Translations under genes and position numbers: made by a program | DNA from: Penium margaritaceum | Taxonomy: Eukaryota > Streptophyta > Zygnematophyceae > Desmidiales > Peniaceae | DNA length: 64,000 nucleotides | Direction: 5' to 3' | Assembly: GCA_023375785.1 (NCBI GenBank) | Contig: SZWC01000088.1 | Location: 157,036 to 221,035 of the forward strand | Notes under the pieces: generated by a model | The model's input: the letters and a program-made list of their open reading frames with translations, nothing else | Told to the model about the DNA's origin: nothing | Databases searched by the model: none | Shown here: positions 1 through 11,680 of the stretch, one piece after another | Numbering within the stretch: the first letter of the stretch is position 1 | Layout: every line of letters begins with the position of its first letter

Positions 1-560
1 TGTTCCATATTCCACTACTTTCTTCAATGGTTGACGAAACTGTCCCAAACCGTACTGACATTTCGATATTGTTTGATCGACTTCTCGGCAGCTCAGGCCT
101 TTCATAAAGTCGACCGTTGATATTCTTGACCCCCCCCCCCCAACTTCTCCGTAGAATTTTGCAAAGTGACCACTCACGACATGGCGTCACTTGTGTTGCT
201 CAACACAAGTGCGTAAGACAAGATATGCATCATTCTATCCCTCGCTATCGTATGTATGTGCTCGCCATATTCGACACTTGACATCAAGCACAATTATTGT
301 TATCCAATTGTCACAATCCCTAAAATCGTCTTCCATTGTGCTCCTCATACTTGTGAACCAGCTACATTCCTATCAGTGTAACACTTGGTAGCATAGTGGA
401 GCGATGCTCGAGGGGCAGCCGATGCATTGACTAAGAGGGAACAACCTTGCACGAGTCCTCAACGCATCACCACTGTCCAGAAGCGTTGTGATTTATGTAT
501 GCACTGTCTCACGGATGTGTGTTGTGACCTCTCGGCTGGTGAACATGCTCGTGTAGATGA
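1..560 (+). other. Possible retroelement 3' end relic
   Basis: No gene is convincing here. Around 400-540 one frame reads ADALTKREQP, which resembles the end of the RNase H domain of LTR retroelement pol (the A-D-x-L-T-K tail). A poly-C run lies at 130-141. Nothing else recognisable flanks it. The call rests on one short motif and could be chance. Confidence 0.2.
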
Positions 561-573
561 CTGACTTGGCGGA

Positions 574-1302
574 TGTTGACAACGGTGGGTGCTGAGGTAT
601 GGAGGAGACGTCACACTGTTGTGAGAGACATAACTTCAATATGTTGTAATGTGAACCGTCCCCTTGTGTTTGTACAACTTCCTATGACCACTCGTTCGTG
701 TTCATGCTGGTGCAGATCCTTGATGCCATCCTAGGTAGCGTTGGAGCACCGTCGGGTGGTGATCCCATCCACCAGTAGCTCCCAGACAGCTACAATGACG
801 TCCCAGATGCTAGCTAGGGTGCTCTGTAGTTTTTATGCACTCGGTAGGTTTTCTCTATGGACTAGCTGTTGAGCCCGGTTGCATGTCTTGTGTTTTGTGT
901 CCACCGATTGGTTCCTAACCTCTGCATGGGACCAGTCGTATTGTCCGGCTCGAGATTCTGCATCTTTGGGTTCAGATGGTGTTACGTTGGGATGCCTGTG
1001 CGCACAGGTATGGCCAAAGTAGTGGTTTGTGGCTTGTTGTTGGACAAACTAACACTGCCGTGGGCGTCACCCGCAGTGTGCCTCTGTAGTTATTTATGCG
1101 ATTTGCTTGTGATTTGTCAGCTCTTCCTCTGCATTACTAATTTATTGGAGCTTGTGAGACCTTTTGTGTTTCCCTAGCTTAACCCTTGTTGTTTCTTGCA
1201 CCTGCTTGCCTGTTAGTGTGCCAGCTGACTGGAACGTGTCGCCACGTCAGTAGCAGCAAGGCTAGGAAGATTCCTAACAGTTTCTCATGGTATCCAAGTG
1301 GC
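574..1302 (+). repeat. Possible decayed LTR with a primer-site-like end
   Basis: The stretch begins TGTTGAC and runs to about 1287, where TGGTATCCAAGTGGC follows at 1288. That resembles the usual plant copia primer-binding site TGGTATCAGAGC with several mismatches. No second copy lies in the window, so the LTR reading is weak. The short open frame at 869-1177 (Cys/Leu-rich) has no recognisable domain. Confidence 0.2.
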
Positions 1303-3063
1303 AAGGCATCCCTAGTTGAGGTGCGCAGCAGAGACATAGGAGTGGCAGGAGCGATAAGAGTCCTTGCTACCCCCACGGTCCAAGGAGGACCCACCAACCT
1401 TCGGTGACCCGCCGTAACAAATTGCAGTAGTGGAATAACCCTTGCATAGAAAGCTACAACCTAATCACCACGCCCACCACCATGAATGCAGCAGAGGGTC
1501 GTCCAACCTTTTCCAGGAGTGGTTGGGGCATGTGATATCCCTACGCAATTTGTAAAGCTTCTAGGACGTTTTTGTCTGGTTGCACCTACTACCACCTCGG
1601 ACATGTGAGTGCATGATGACCCCGAATGACCATCGTTTAGACGTACAAGGGTTCATTAGAAAACCTTGGTCATAACCTATCCATCACATCCACTCACACT
1701 TGGTTTTGTGCCTTGCTACAGACAAAAAATTAAAACACACTCTAAGATCATGCTCACGTTATCTTTGTAAGTGATGACATCATCATCAACTTAGCAACAA
1801 TTTTGACCTTAACTTCAAGTTTTGTACGCATCCCGAGCCCTTCAGAAACGTACTAGGATAATCAATCTGACTACTTTCACATTTTGCCCTAGTGAGCGGC
1901 TCCCATGGCATCTGGCAATGAGAAGAAGAAGGGGCCTGTTGCTCCTTCCGGCTCTGGCTCCGTGGCCGAGATATCTAGTCGCTTCTCTTAGGTCATCGGC
2001 TCCTTATTCCAGGCACACCACAGAAGCAGGCAGCGCAAGCGATCACCGTCAAGCAGATTCTCACTATGCTATGGAGGATGCAGCGCCCTCCGCCAGCCAT
2101 AGCAAGAGTACCACAGCACGACGTGTAGCAAGAGAGCATCCAGCAGCATATGCTAGCTGGAAACGATATGAGTAGTGACGACAATGACAGCCAGCATCAG
2201 TAGAAACGAGTCCCTAGAGTGACCAGTCACCAGGTTGATGGCCCCCGGCTGTGAGAGATCGAGGGGATGGAGCCCTCTCCAGTTGGGTCAGTGAAGCGCT
2301 CCCGCATAAGATTCTGGGTTGCTTGTGCCTTCATGCTCGGTTCCCTTCTCTTCCGGCATGTCCTTGGTGGGCTTCCAATTCCCTATGATTTCGAGCATGT
2401 CCGTGAAGTCTTCCTTTCCACAGATTGGTGGCCGAAGGATTTCAAGATCCCATTACCACGCTACGATAGCGATGTTGATCTTGATGCCTGGGAGATCCTC
2501 TTCCATGTGTGGGCTAATGCATAGGGCTTATGGCCATATTGCTTGAGCCGGTATCATACAAATGACCCCCGGTAGGCGCAAGTTGCAATTAGAGCCATGA
2601 TTGGCTTCCTCCATGTCATGCCCAAGGACATCATTGTTGACCTTGTCTGTTCCTAGGGGCTCCTGGTACAGGCAGCGGAGCGGATCCTGCCGAAGCTTGG
2701 AGATTCTCGTGAACCTGCTGGCGGCTGAGACCCACACGTCAATGACGATGTGTCTGTGAGAGTTCAACTTCCTATGAAGGAGTTCCTCTAAGTCAATGGT
2801 ATCCTATTGGCAATGAGCCATGTATATTTACACACGCCTCAGCACAATTGATGGCTCCCAGCTGTGGACCCCGCACACCATCATGGTCGACAAGTTCATT
2901 TATTTGACCAAGCAATTCTCGCCGAGCCATTGGAATTCTCGAAGCTGATCTCTTGGACCCATCAGTACTACCTGTAGCGGATGACCACACATGAGGCTGC
3001 GCATGCCCATTAGGCAAATACCACTGCTTGTGATGACCGTCTCATCAATGATCCTATTGAATA
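1303..3063 (+). other. Unrecognised decayed coding-like stretch
   Basis: Between about 1860 and 3060 the plus strand keeps protein-like composition in one frame over long runs. The clearest block is 2267-2524, with a WWPKDFKIPLPRYDSD segment and an acidic tail. It may be the gag-like part of an old retroelement, given its position just before a copia LTR, but no family motif is visible. No zinc knuckle, protease or polymerase motif was found. The remainder (1303-1860) shows nothing I can name. Confidence 0.2.
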
Positions 3064-3697
3064 TGTTTTCCCCTTGTTTAGTGTTGTAAGATGGATCAAG
3101 AATGCACTACCCCTTGAGGAGGCATGACCCCTGGATCTGTTGTAGGGTGACTCAAATATGCTCCGTCTCATGTGAGATATGACTTGTGAGTACACAACGT
3201 GGATGAATCGTTAACTTGGTCATGGTATTTGTTTGGCCAAGTGAGAGGTCATGAGTTTGATCCTGGCTCAATGCACATCTTGGTTGTTATAGAAGCTTCC
3301 AAGGAAGAGAGTCTGTAGCTTCTTGGAAGCGTCATGGTTGGTCTGTCACCTTGGCACTAGGATGCTTATGTGTCAAGCCCACAACAAAAGTCTATTTGTG
3401 ATGTGGCAGTGTTAGGCCACTTCTTGTAAATGCGCTTTTGAGTTCTAGGACTGGACAGATAGATATAAAAGGACTTTTCTTGCATTATGATTAATTAACC
3501 CTTCCTTGATGCTCTCTTACGTATTGACGTCTTGAGCTCCTCTTGAGATGTAATGCCATGGTATTAGTTTTCTTGAAGGTGAAGTGTATGCCTGATTAAG
3601 TTTTGGGTTCATGAAGGAAGGAAGGTGTAAAAACCTTTGTGAGATGTTTTTGGTTTCGCGACTTCTGTACCCGAGGTGGTTAGGGAAATAGCTAATA
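3064..3697 (+). repeat. 5' LTR of copia element A (LTR family 1)
   Basis: About 634 bp, beginning TGTTTTCCCC. It is clearly similar along its length to 27929-28571 and 37888-38527. Shared landmarks are the GATGGATCAAGAATGC-like start, the GAAGCTTCCAAG block, a TATA-like ATATAAAAGG near 3460 and the AATAGCT end. It is followed at once by a primer-binding site. Ends were set by the limits of similarity between the three copies. Confidence 0.75.
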
Positions 3698-3702
3698 AAT
3701 TA

Positions 3703-3714
3703 TTATGGGCCCAC
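3703..3714 (+). other. Primer-binding site of A (anticodon-arm type)
   Basis: TTATGGGCCCAC lies just inside the LTR. It is complementary to GTGGGCCCATAA, the anticodon arm of plant initiator tRNA-Met. This is the half-tRNA primer type known from Drosophila copia, not the 3'-end type. The same site occurs in elements C and D and, with mismatches, in B. Confidence 0.7.
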
Positions 3715-3865
3715 GTTTCTGATGAGAGAAGTTTCATGCACGCAACCGCTAATTCACGAGGATTGAGAGGGTCTTTGCTCTCTCCCAACTTCTTCATTTA
3801 CAGGTCAACATCAGCAGGAGGGGAATGCAACACATATTTACCTTTCCGCCTTGGGAGCTGACATC

Positions 3866-3955
3866 AGCCTACATCAGCCTACATCAGCGTACATCAACCT
3901 ACATCAACCTACATCAGCCAACATCAGCCTATATCAGCCTACATATGCTCGCGAC
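3866..3955 (+). repeat. Minisatellite of ACATCAGCCT units in A leader
   Basis: About eight tandem 10-11 bp units of the form ACATCAGCCT or ACATCAACCT lie between the LTR and gag of element A. Element B has only two or three units at the matching place (28740-28775), so the array length differs between copies. Confidence 0.85.
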
Positions 3956-4129
3956 GGCCAACGTGAATAGGGCAAGCAATTACCTCTTCTCACCAACAGC
4001 CTACATTGGCCTCAAACACAGGTGTATCGGCATCAACAACAGGTGCAACATTTGTAACAATTGTAGTTGTACTGATGGAAGGAAAAGGGGAATGAGGTAA
4101 CCATTCTCCCTTCCTAACGTTTGATAGAG

Positions 4130-5340
4130 AGAAGTTTCCTCTCTGTAAGTGGCTGTTTGAAATCATCATGGATGATAGAGACTTGCTAGGTTATTTTGAT
4201 GAACCATCTCAGTACCAAAGGAGGAGGATGTAGACCTTGTGGCATGGGTCAAGCTCAACAAGAAGGCTCTCGTCATTCTTGTGTCCTCCATAAAAATCTT
4301 ATTCCTTTTACACATCAGTGGTTGTACAATGGCAGCTGCAACATACGCCAAAGTAGGCAAGGTGTTTTAGTCCTCCTCACTTGCCAACCGTCTCTCCATT
4401 CTATAGAACCTCATCAGCATGAGGCTTGGTGAAGGGGAGGATGTCTTTGCCTTTATTGAGAAGTTTGAGACGCTCTTGCAACAAGCCACTGTCATGGGGT
4501 GGTACCTGAAATCTGATATGCACACCATGATTTTTCTGATGACGCTGTCGAGGAGCTGGATTTCCATGATCACAGTGATTGGAGGGTGGACTGAAGATCA
4601 AGTTTCGTACACCACAATTTGGAGTACGTGTGGAATGAAGCCATGTGTTGTAGTAGTAGTAGTAGTGAAGCAAACATGATTTCCTTTGCCTCACAGAGCA
4701 GTAACGCCTTCTACAATACCTCCTACTCTGGATACAAGGGAAATAATAGCACTAGCAACAATGGAAGGGGTCCAAAGCGTCAAAGAAACTGTCATAACTG
4801 CGGTAAGGCTGGACACTGGGCTCGGGAGTGTAGGGTATGCAAGGAGGGAGGAGAAGGGGATAAATGGAGAGGGGTAAATGGTGGGAAGGATCCCCCAAGC
4901 TTGATGGATGAGTGTACCTCCAACAAGGTAAGGACGATATACAGGCCAAGAGCTTACAACCTTGACTCAAGAACAAACGAGCACACTACCTATGAGAAGA
5001 GATACTTCATCTCTCTTGCTTCATGCAACAAGACCTTCAGAGTCGCCAACAACAAGGTTGAGGAAGTTGAGGGGGTTGGTGATAAGCTGGTAGTAATGGG
5101 TGCAAAGAGTGTGGAATCCAACCTCAAGCTACAGGGGGTAGTCTACTTGCCCTCCTTCACAACCAACCTGCTCTCCATCTGTAATATTACTGATCACAAC
5201 ATGAGAGTGGTCTTCACAGAGAAGGAAGCAGTGATAGTCCATACCAACGACATCAACATATCCTAATCTGCCAAGAAGGTTGTTGCACAGGTCCCTCGCG
5301 TTGATGGTCTATACGTCTTGCAGACCAAGATGAAAAAGTT
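4130..5340 (+). pseudogene. Copia A gag and protease region (fossil)
   Basis: Gag of the UBN2/copia type (a block of about 85 residues from 4419 with EKFETLLQQATVMGW) is followed by a CCHC zinc knuckle, CHNCGKAGHWAREC, near 4795-4836. A region matching copia protease and pre-integrase then reads SNLKLQGVVYLPSFTTNLLS. The region is broken. The order and motifs match elements B and D. Confidence 0.75.
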
Positions 5341-5489
5341 CAAAGACTGAATCTTTGGCCGAAAGTGATGGTGAGGAGAGGAGCGATGTAGATTCTGATG
5401 TTGAAGGGAATGTTGGAGTATCGGAAGCAGTTGCAATGGAAGATTCTACAATAAAATTGGAAGTAAAGGCAGCCACCAGGGCTTTTCAT

Positions 5490-6240
5490 TTGAGTCAGCA
5501 TACATGCTCTGAGAACCTGTGGCACTGGTGCTTTAGGCACATGGTTTGTCACACATTGGTTCTCATAGGAAAGCAGGAGCTAGTGCGTGGGATGGAGCTA
5601 GGTGATGAGGCAGAGGGAGCCGAAATCTTGTGTGAGCCATGCCTTTAGGGCAAGGCCAAGAAGAAATCCTTCAAGCACAATTGTTCGTGTACTCTTGTAC
5701 CCCTTGATCTCATCCACTCTGATGTTTGTGGTCCCTTTTGCATACCATCGAATGGAGGCAACAGATATTTTCTTACATGTATTAACGAAAACCTTAAGGT
5801 CTAGATATACTTTCTAAAGAAAAATGAGATGAAGGAAAATATGCAAGCTTTTGTTGCTATGGTTGAGCGATAGAGTGGAAATTCATGTGTAGGTATTTAG
5901 GACGGACAATGGGAGAGAGTATGAAGCCTATAGGGAGTGGCTCAAGACACAGGACATTGAATACCAGAAACTACCCCCTACTCACCCCAAAGTAATGGAG
6001 TAGCAAAGAGGACGAACTAGAACCTCTTGGACATGACAATGTGCATGCTCTTTGACGCCAAGCTGCCTCCTAGATTCTGGACTAAAGCAGTACATATGGT
6101 TATCTATCTTGTGAACCTCACACCTGTAGTAGCTCTGTGAAGGAGAGGCAAGAAGAAGCAGACACAACAGCTGAAGACGCCTCGAGAAGCATGGTCAGGC
6201 ACAAAGCCGGACGTCTCCCATATCAAGGTGTTCGGTTTCA
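5490..6240 (+). pseudogene. Copia A integrase region (fossil)
   Basis: Pieces of a copia integrase are visible: the HHCC-type start (HLSQHTCSENLWHWCFRH), HSDVCGPF of the catalytic core, and a SPQSNGVAKR segment near 5985. It is heavily decayed and stops abruptly at about 6240, where unrelated AT-rich DNA begins. Confidence 0.7.
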
Positions 6241-7320
6241 TTTAAAGCCAATCACCCCAAATGCATACTCTCCTCAATCAGTGCACACCACACTAGAAAT
6301 TTCCATACATGTCAGTTTAAAATAGTGGAAGGTGCCAAGTAGCTTCCAAACCACACAATCCTTATGTTTCCAACCAAACTTCATACAAGTCTTCTCACCA
6401 TGTGTCTCATTTTTGAGAAGTTTCATTCACTATCATGTATATTTACACAAATTACATAAATGTTCAGTACAATTATGTGATTGTTCTTTTCATTCTTTAA
6501 AAAGTATGTAAGCACCTAATTTGGAAATTATCAGAAAGGTTTTGCAGTAATAAAATGTGAATAAATCTAATTTAAAAATTCTACCATGCGTTAGAATATG
6601 TTTTTAAAATATAACTTGTGTGTTGGAGATTTCAACGTGTTGGAAATATTTAAAGTACCTATTTGTGGGTTTGTTTGAGCACAGTGGGCTTTGCACGACT
6701 ACGTTTCACAGATAATAGGTATTCTAAGATCAGACGCCATGGTGTGGGGACTTACCGAGAATAGCGGTAACTTCATACCTGCTTTTTGGGTTCTCTCCCC
6801 CCCATCCCCCTCCCCAACCCAACCTCGTCCTCGGCTCCACAAAGTGCACATGGGGAGTGCATGGGACGGCACACGACTGTTCGCATGCGTATTCGGCTTC
6901 GCTGTACATTAGGGTGTTTTATTATCGCCACATCCACGAAGGTTCCCTGCATGCACTTGTGAAGAATTTCTTTTCGAAACGTGCTTAAAAAACTACACTT
7001 CCATGTGCACTCAAGCCATACACTTCAGTGGTGACACGGGGGGTGTTCCGGTTCCGGGTTCAAGTGCCAACCACCCACCATCATCCAGTGGAGAAGTGCA
7101 TGTGGCGAGCGTATGTGGACATGAACGTTAAATACTGCATGCAAAACTGCACGATGTACAGAAGTGCAAAGGTCTATACGATGCATGCAAACCGTCGATG
7201 GATGTCAATCGACAGTTGTTGTGTTTTGAGTGGATCTAGTTACTACAGGGATTTGACTGCTTATGTTTTGGTGATCATAAGACAAAAGATATCTCTGGGT
7301 TCCTTAATTGAACGGTCAGC
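6241..7320. other. AT-rich stretch inside element A, no gene seen
   Basis: This starts the block that interrupts element A. Up to about 6690 it is AT-rich and carries no coding signal. A poly-C/pyrimidine patch lies at 6797-6815. From 6840 to 7200 the base composition is more balanced, with repeated GCATGC/GTGCA words, but I recognise nothing. Confidence 0.5.
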
Positions 7321-7324
7321 TGGA

Positions 7325-7595
7325 TGCGATTTTGTTTGAAATCGCACCGCCGGGGAATTCTCGGAAACTGACCTCGGCTGGTGGCGAGGCCCGGCAATTA
7401 ATCAAGCTTCGACGGCGAAGCCTGACTATTGCATCGTCAACAGCCCCCCTCCCAAATAATATTATGGGGGAGGGGGGCTGTTGACTGCTGTTGTGCCGCG
7501 TGGTACACGCGGCACAACTGGAAGCCAGCCAATTTGAAAACCAGACTGTCGCTCGAGCGGCAGGATCAATTTTTTCACTGCTGCTCGAGCGGCAG
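7325..7595. repeat. Cluster of six palindromes/hairpins
   Basis: Six inverted repeats are packed into 271 bp. 7325-7346 is an 8-bp stem. 7406-7421 is a 6-bp stem (GCTTCG/CGAAGC). 7436-7485 has 18-bp perfect arms around the self-complementary core ATAATATTAT. 7491-7517 has 12-bp perfect arms and a 3-nt loop. Two near-palindromes centred on GCTCGAGC lie at 7546-7563 and 7578-7595. No protein-coding signal overlaps. Confidence 0.85.
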
Positions 7596-7599
7596 ATTT

Positions 7600-8490
7600 G
7601 GTTCTCGACTTCCGACCGAGTGTGTCATGAAATTCACTTCAAACAGGTCCAAATATGAGCTTAATCTAGCCGCTGTGCCCGGCTGACTAGTCGTACAGAT
7701 ATACGAAAGAAAGTAGTATTACAATTCTAGCTATTAGTGTATTTGTGTATAATATAGTATGTCATATTTGTCACTGGAAGTGTTGAACGTAACACTTATT
7801 CGCCTGTGATAGTTTATAATGGAGGTATACCTCTGCCTCGTATTGTGTTGTACCTTTATTTATGGATAGTCTCAAGAATATACTTATGGATGTTTTTCGA
7901 TAAAGCGGTCATATATGATGTGTTTTATAGATTTATTTACTTATACACCAGTGCACAACCACAATCCAAACACTGCATTGTAAACATCTATATTCAAAGG
8001 ATATATACATTTTCACCCAAAATCTCCCTAACCCACCTTAATCTTGCCTTACGCAGACAATACCACAAATTAGTGTTTGTTTGAACTCTCGACACAATCA
8101 CCCATTCATACATCTCCTTATGAACTCCCCACGTAAAAATTACACCTGAGTAGAACTATGATTCTTGCTAAAAAACCATGCACTATCACAACGCTTGAAA
8201 AGATATTGATTACACGAGTGAAAATTGTTAACGAAACATGGAGCTATATTCTTCACACAACCTGTACACTTCCCACATACACTTTCACCTCAAACTCAAT
8301 GCAAGTCTAACCATTATTATTTGAGTATTACAAATGTGTATTTATATCAGTAAAGATGTCAAACGCAGCCATTATTTGCCTGGGAAAGTTTACGATGGAG
8401 GTATTTATAGTACAACTCTGCCTCGTCTAATGCATACGTCCCAAACATGTTTTCAAAGACATACTTGTGCATTTAGAAAAGATGTACACT
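7600..8490. other. AT-rich repeat-bearing stretch, no gene seen
   Basis: There is no credible gene. A motif repeats within it: TTCGCCTGTGATAGTTTA followed by an ATGGAGGTAT block near 7799-7850 recurs as TTTGCCTGGGAAAGTTTA with the same follow-on near 8376-8430. Sparse CACATACAC units begin near 8270, ahead of the satellite array. Confidence 0.5.
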
Positions 8491-8493
8491 TGT

Positions 8494-9400
8494 CCACATA
8501 CACTTTTCTCCCCTAGCCCATCCACCTAACCACTACTCACCAAATCACTCAAAGCCATCGTACACAAGTATAGATCTCTATATGAAATCCACACACCCGA
8601 CAGTAGGTCTCCACATACACCCTCCACATACACTTCCCAGCCCACCCCCCTTCCTCCTCCCTCACCTAAGCAATCTCAAACACATCATTCAAACCAATAT
8701 ACACAAGTACAATGTTTTACACATAGCCCATACAACCAACCATACACATCCGAATACAATCTCCACATACACTTTCTACCCCAACACCTCCTCTCTCCCC
8801 CCACCCAACGACCACGAACCAGTCGCAAACAAATTATTCAAACCAGCATACACACGTACACATTTCTACATACATCATACACATCCAGCCATACACCTCC
8901 ACTTGCACTCCCCACATACACTTTCCACCCCAAACCCCCTCCTCACAACCACCAGTAAGCACATCACTCTGAGGAACAAAGAGAAGTTCATATCTCTACA
9001 CACAACCCACCTATCCAACCATACACCTCCACAGGGAATTCCCACATACACTTTCAACCCCCACACCTCCCTCTCCCTCCCCCATCCCAACGACCACCAA
9101 CCAATCTCAAAACATTATTCAAACCAACATACACAAGTACAAATTTCTACACACAACATACACATACAGCCATACACCTCCACTTGCACTTCCCACATAC
9201 ACTTTCTATCCCAAACCACCTCCTTCCAGCCAGTAGTAACCACATCACTCAAAATAACACACACAAGTTCATATCTCTACACACATCCCACCTATCCAAC
9301 CATGCACCTCCACATGCAATCCCCACATACACTTTCAACCCTCCCCCCTCCCCATCTGTCAAACCTCCACTGATCAATTCACTACAACCAGTATACATAG
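8494..9400 (+). repeat. AC-rich satellite with dimeric (A/B) repeat unit
   Basis: Tandem units anchored on CCACATACACTTT start at 8494, 8623, 8763, 8912, 9042, 9193 and 9323. Spacings from 8763 on alternate near 150 and 130 bp, so the period is about 280 bp. The two unit types are distinct: one is preceded by CTCCACTTGCACT and followed by CCCCAAACC; the other is followed by an AACGACCAC..AAACCA block. The long Thr/His/Pro-rich open frame across it is only the translation of the repeat. Confidence 0.85.
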
Positions 9401-9690
9401 GAGTGTCTTGCATGGAAGCTTCATAGTATACTATAGAATAGTATAGACACTCCACCTAGTGTATAATAATCCTTCAATTAACTCTACCTCTTTGGTTGCA
9501 CCAGCTTTGCCAAGTTCCAGGTCGGTGAGGGCTCTGGAAAGCTTGATGCAAGAGCACAAAATGTATTTTGATCGGCTATGGAACTTCCCACATATTTTAC
9601 AGACTATGGGACAAGGAGCCAATAAGGTCATCCACGGCAAGATGTGGATTTCCACAAAAGGTCTATGAGTACGGGAGAACTTCTTGAACT
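9400..9690. other. Right end of the block inserted in A
   Basis: Downstream of the satellite lies a perfect small palindrome, TATACTATAGAATAGTATA (about 9431-9449). An unassigned stretch follows to about 9690, where similarity to the integrase/RT linker of element B (30610 onward) resumes. The insertion edge is therefore between about 9450 and 9690. No gene is seen. Confidence 0.4.
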
Positions 9691-11560
9691 CGAGAAAACT
9701 CCATAATAAGGAGAGTAGCTCACTCTTCTTGAGGAGGGAGATGAAGTACCAGCACAATAACATGGGCTGGGTGTTGTAACAAGGAGAGGAGCTGATGAAG
9801 GTGACTCGAAGGAATCAGATTCTGACGTATGTAATCCTCCAGACCATGAGGAGAAAAACTCTTCCATTATCAACGACAAAGAAAACCTCCAACCTCAACA
9901 TCAATAGCAGTTTTTAGCAGGTCCAAGGACTAGTTCACGTCTCAAAGTACCTTGGCAACATTACAACATAGGTATGGGTGAATGGAAAGGCTTCGATTAT
10001 TTTTTCCTGGCTCAAGAGGAGCCAACATCTGTCAAAGAGGCATTCACTCAGCCTGACAAAGCTCAGTGGGATTACGCAATTTGCAGTGAACTCAGCTCCA
10101 TCGAGGAGAATGGGACATGGATGCTGGTGGAAAGACCTGACGGGGCTCACGTTGTGGGGTCAAAGTGGGTGCTGAAAGTAAGATGGAAACAGGATGACAA
10201 GTACAAGGCTCGGGTAATAGCAAAGGGGTTCTCTCAACAGCCTAGCACAGAGTACGATGAGACCTTTGCTCCTGTTGTGGCGTTCACCTCCATCCGGTCA
10301 ACGCTCATTATTCCTGCTGCCAAGTACATGGAATTCCACCAGATGGATGTCAAGACAACCTTTATTTACGACAAACTTGACAAGGAGGTGTTGATGGAGG
10401 TTCTAGAGGGAGTTGATGCTCCCAAGGACAAGGTGTGAAGATTGCTAAAAGCGGTCTATGGGCTAAAACAAGTGCTAAGACTTTGGTACCACGAGATAGA
10501 TACATTCATGGCTAAGGAGTCATTCATGCACTACAACAATGACCCTAGAATGACCCCTGTACATGCATGAGAGCAACAAAGGGACTATGTTGGTCGTCTC
10601 GTACATCGATGACCTAATTACATGCTCTTCTTCAACGAGGCTGCTAGATGATCTCAAGGGGCAGCTGAGTAGCAGATTTGAGATGAAGGACATGGGTCCT
10701 CTTGAATTCTACCTTGGAATTGCCATCAAGCATGAGAGAGCAGCAGGCACCATCAACCTGAACCAGACAAAATACATCGACTCCATCCTCATTGCACATT
10801 GCAAGCCTTCCAGTACACCCGTGAGCTTAGAGTGCAATCTCTCCACCTCCATGTCCCCATCCAACGAAGTGGAGAAAACTGACATGCTGGGCATCCCACA
10901 TCAGTCTGCAGTGGGTAGTCTGATGTATGCCATGGTCGCCACCCGATCGAATAAAGCCCATGCTTTTGTGCAGGTGAGCTGGTTTGTGGCCAATCCTGGT
11001 CCACTACACTAGCAGGCTGTGAAGCGCATCATGCAATACCTTAATGGTACGCGGCATGTGGGACTCCACTTCAGAGGCCTCGTAGGATCCATGTCACTCC
11101 GTCTCATGTGCTATACCGATGCTGATTGGGGAGGCAATATAAATGAAAGAAAAATCCACCTTTGGCTTTGTGTGTATGCTGAATGGAGGTGTTGGCAGTT
11201 GGGCGAGTCACAAGCAGTAATGTGTCTCTCTATGAATAGCTAAAGCTGAGTACATTGCCTTGGCTGAGGTATGTAAAGAGATGCAATGACTACGTAGCTT
11301 GCTAGGTGAGTTGAAGACACCATAGGCAACGACAACGATCATCAAGATAGACAACATGAGTTCAATTGACATGTCCAATAACCCGGTCCTGTCCAGGCAC
11401 ACAAAGCACACTAAAATCTGCTACCACTATGCTCGGGACTTGGTCTACAAGAAAACAGTGCAGCTTGAGTATATCGGTACCAAGATGAACCGGGATGACA
11501 TCCTTGGACCGAGATCTTGGGAATCAGCCACTGATAAAATGATACCAACCACAAATGGAT
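9691..11560 (+). pseudogene. Copia A reverse transcriptase and RNase H (fossil)
   Basis: The RT block from 9974 carries EENGTWMLVERPDG, VGSKWVLKVRW and FHQMDVKTTF, typical of the copia RVT_2 domain. The catalytic segment VVSYIDDLITCS lies near 10590. RNase H follows from about 11019 with CYTDADWGGN and the SNNPVLSRHTKHTKI segment near 11370-11420. The region is broken in several places. Confidence 0.85.
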
Positions 11561-11680
11561 GAGCTCGGGACTTGGTCTACAAGAAAACAGTGAAGCTTGG
11601 ATAGAGGTACTGATTCAATCCAGCGAGATCTTGGGAATCGGCCACTGATAAAATGATACCAACCACAAATGGATGAGCAT
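11431..11680 (+). repeat. Tandem duplication at the 3' end of element A
   Basis: The stretch 11431-11562 (starting GCTCGGGACTTGGTCTACAA, ending with CCAACCACAAATGGATGA) is repeated at 11563-11680 in slightly shorter form. The two copies are close to identical, so the duplication is younger than most decay in the element. Confidence 0.85.

Larger units (their letters stand above)
3064..11680 (+). mobile_element. Copia LTR retrotransposon A (fossil)
   Basis: Ty1/copia element on the plus strand: 5' LTR, primer site, gag, protease, integrase, RT and RNase H in the copia order. No 3' LTR is seen after RNase H. The copy is old, with many breaks in every domain, and is interrupted by about 3.4 kb of unrelated DNA at 6241-9690. 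The closest relative in the window is element B. Confidence 0.85.

Noticed and set aside
7436-7485. Stem-loop resembling the replication origin of CRESS DNA viruses (TAATATTA in the loop)
   Set aside because: The nonanucleotide ends differently from TAATATTAC, the AT core is itself part of the palindrome, and no Rep-like gene lies nearby.
8582-9373. 263-codon open frame rich in His, Thr and Pro
   Set aside because: It is the translation of the AC-rich satellite; the repeated DNA unit explains the residue pattern.
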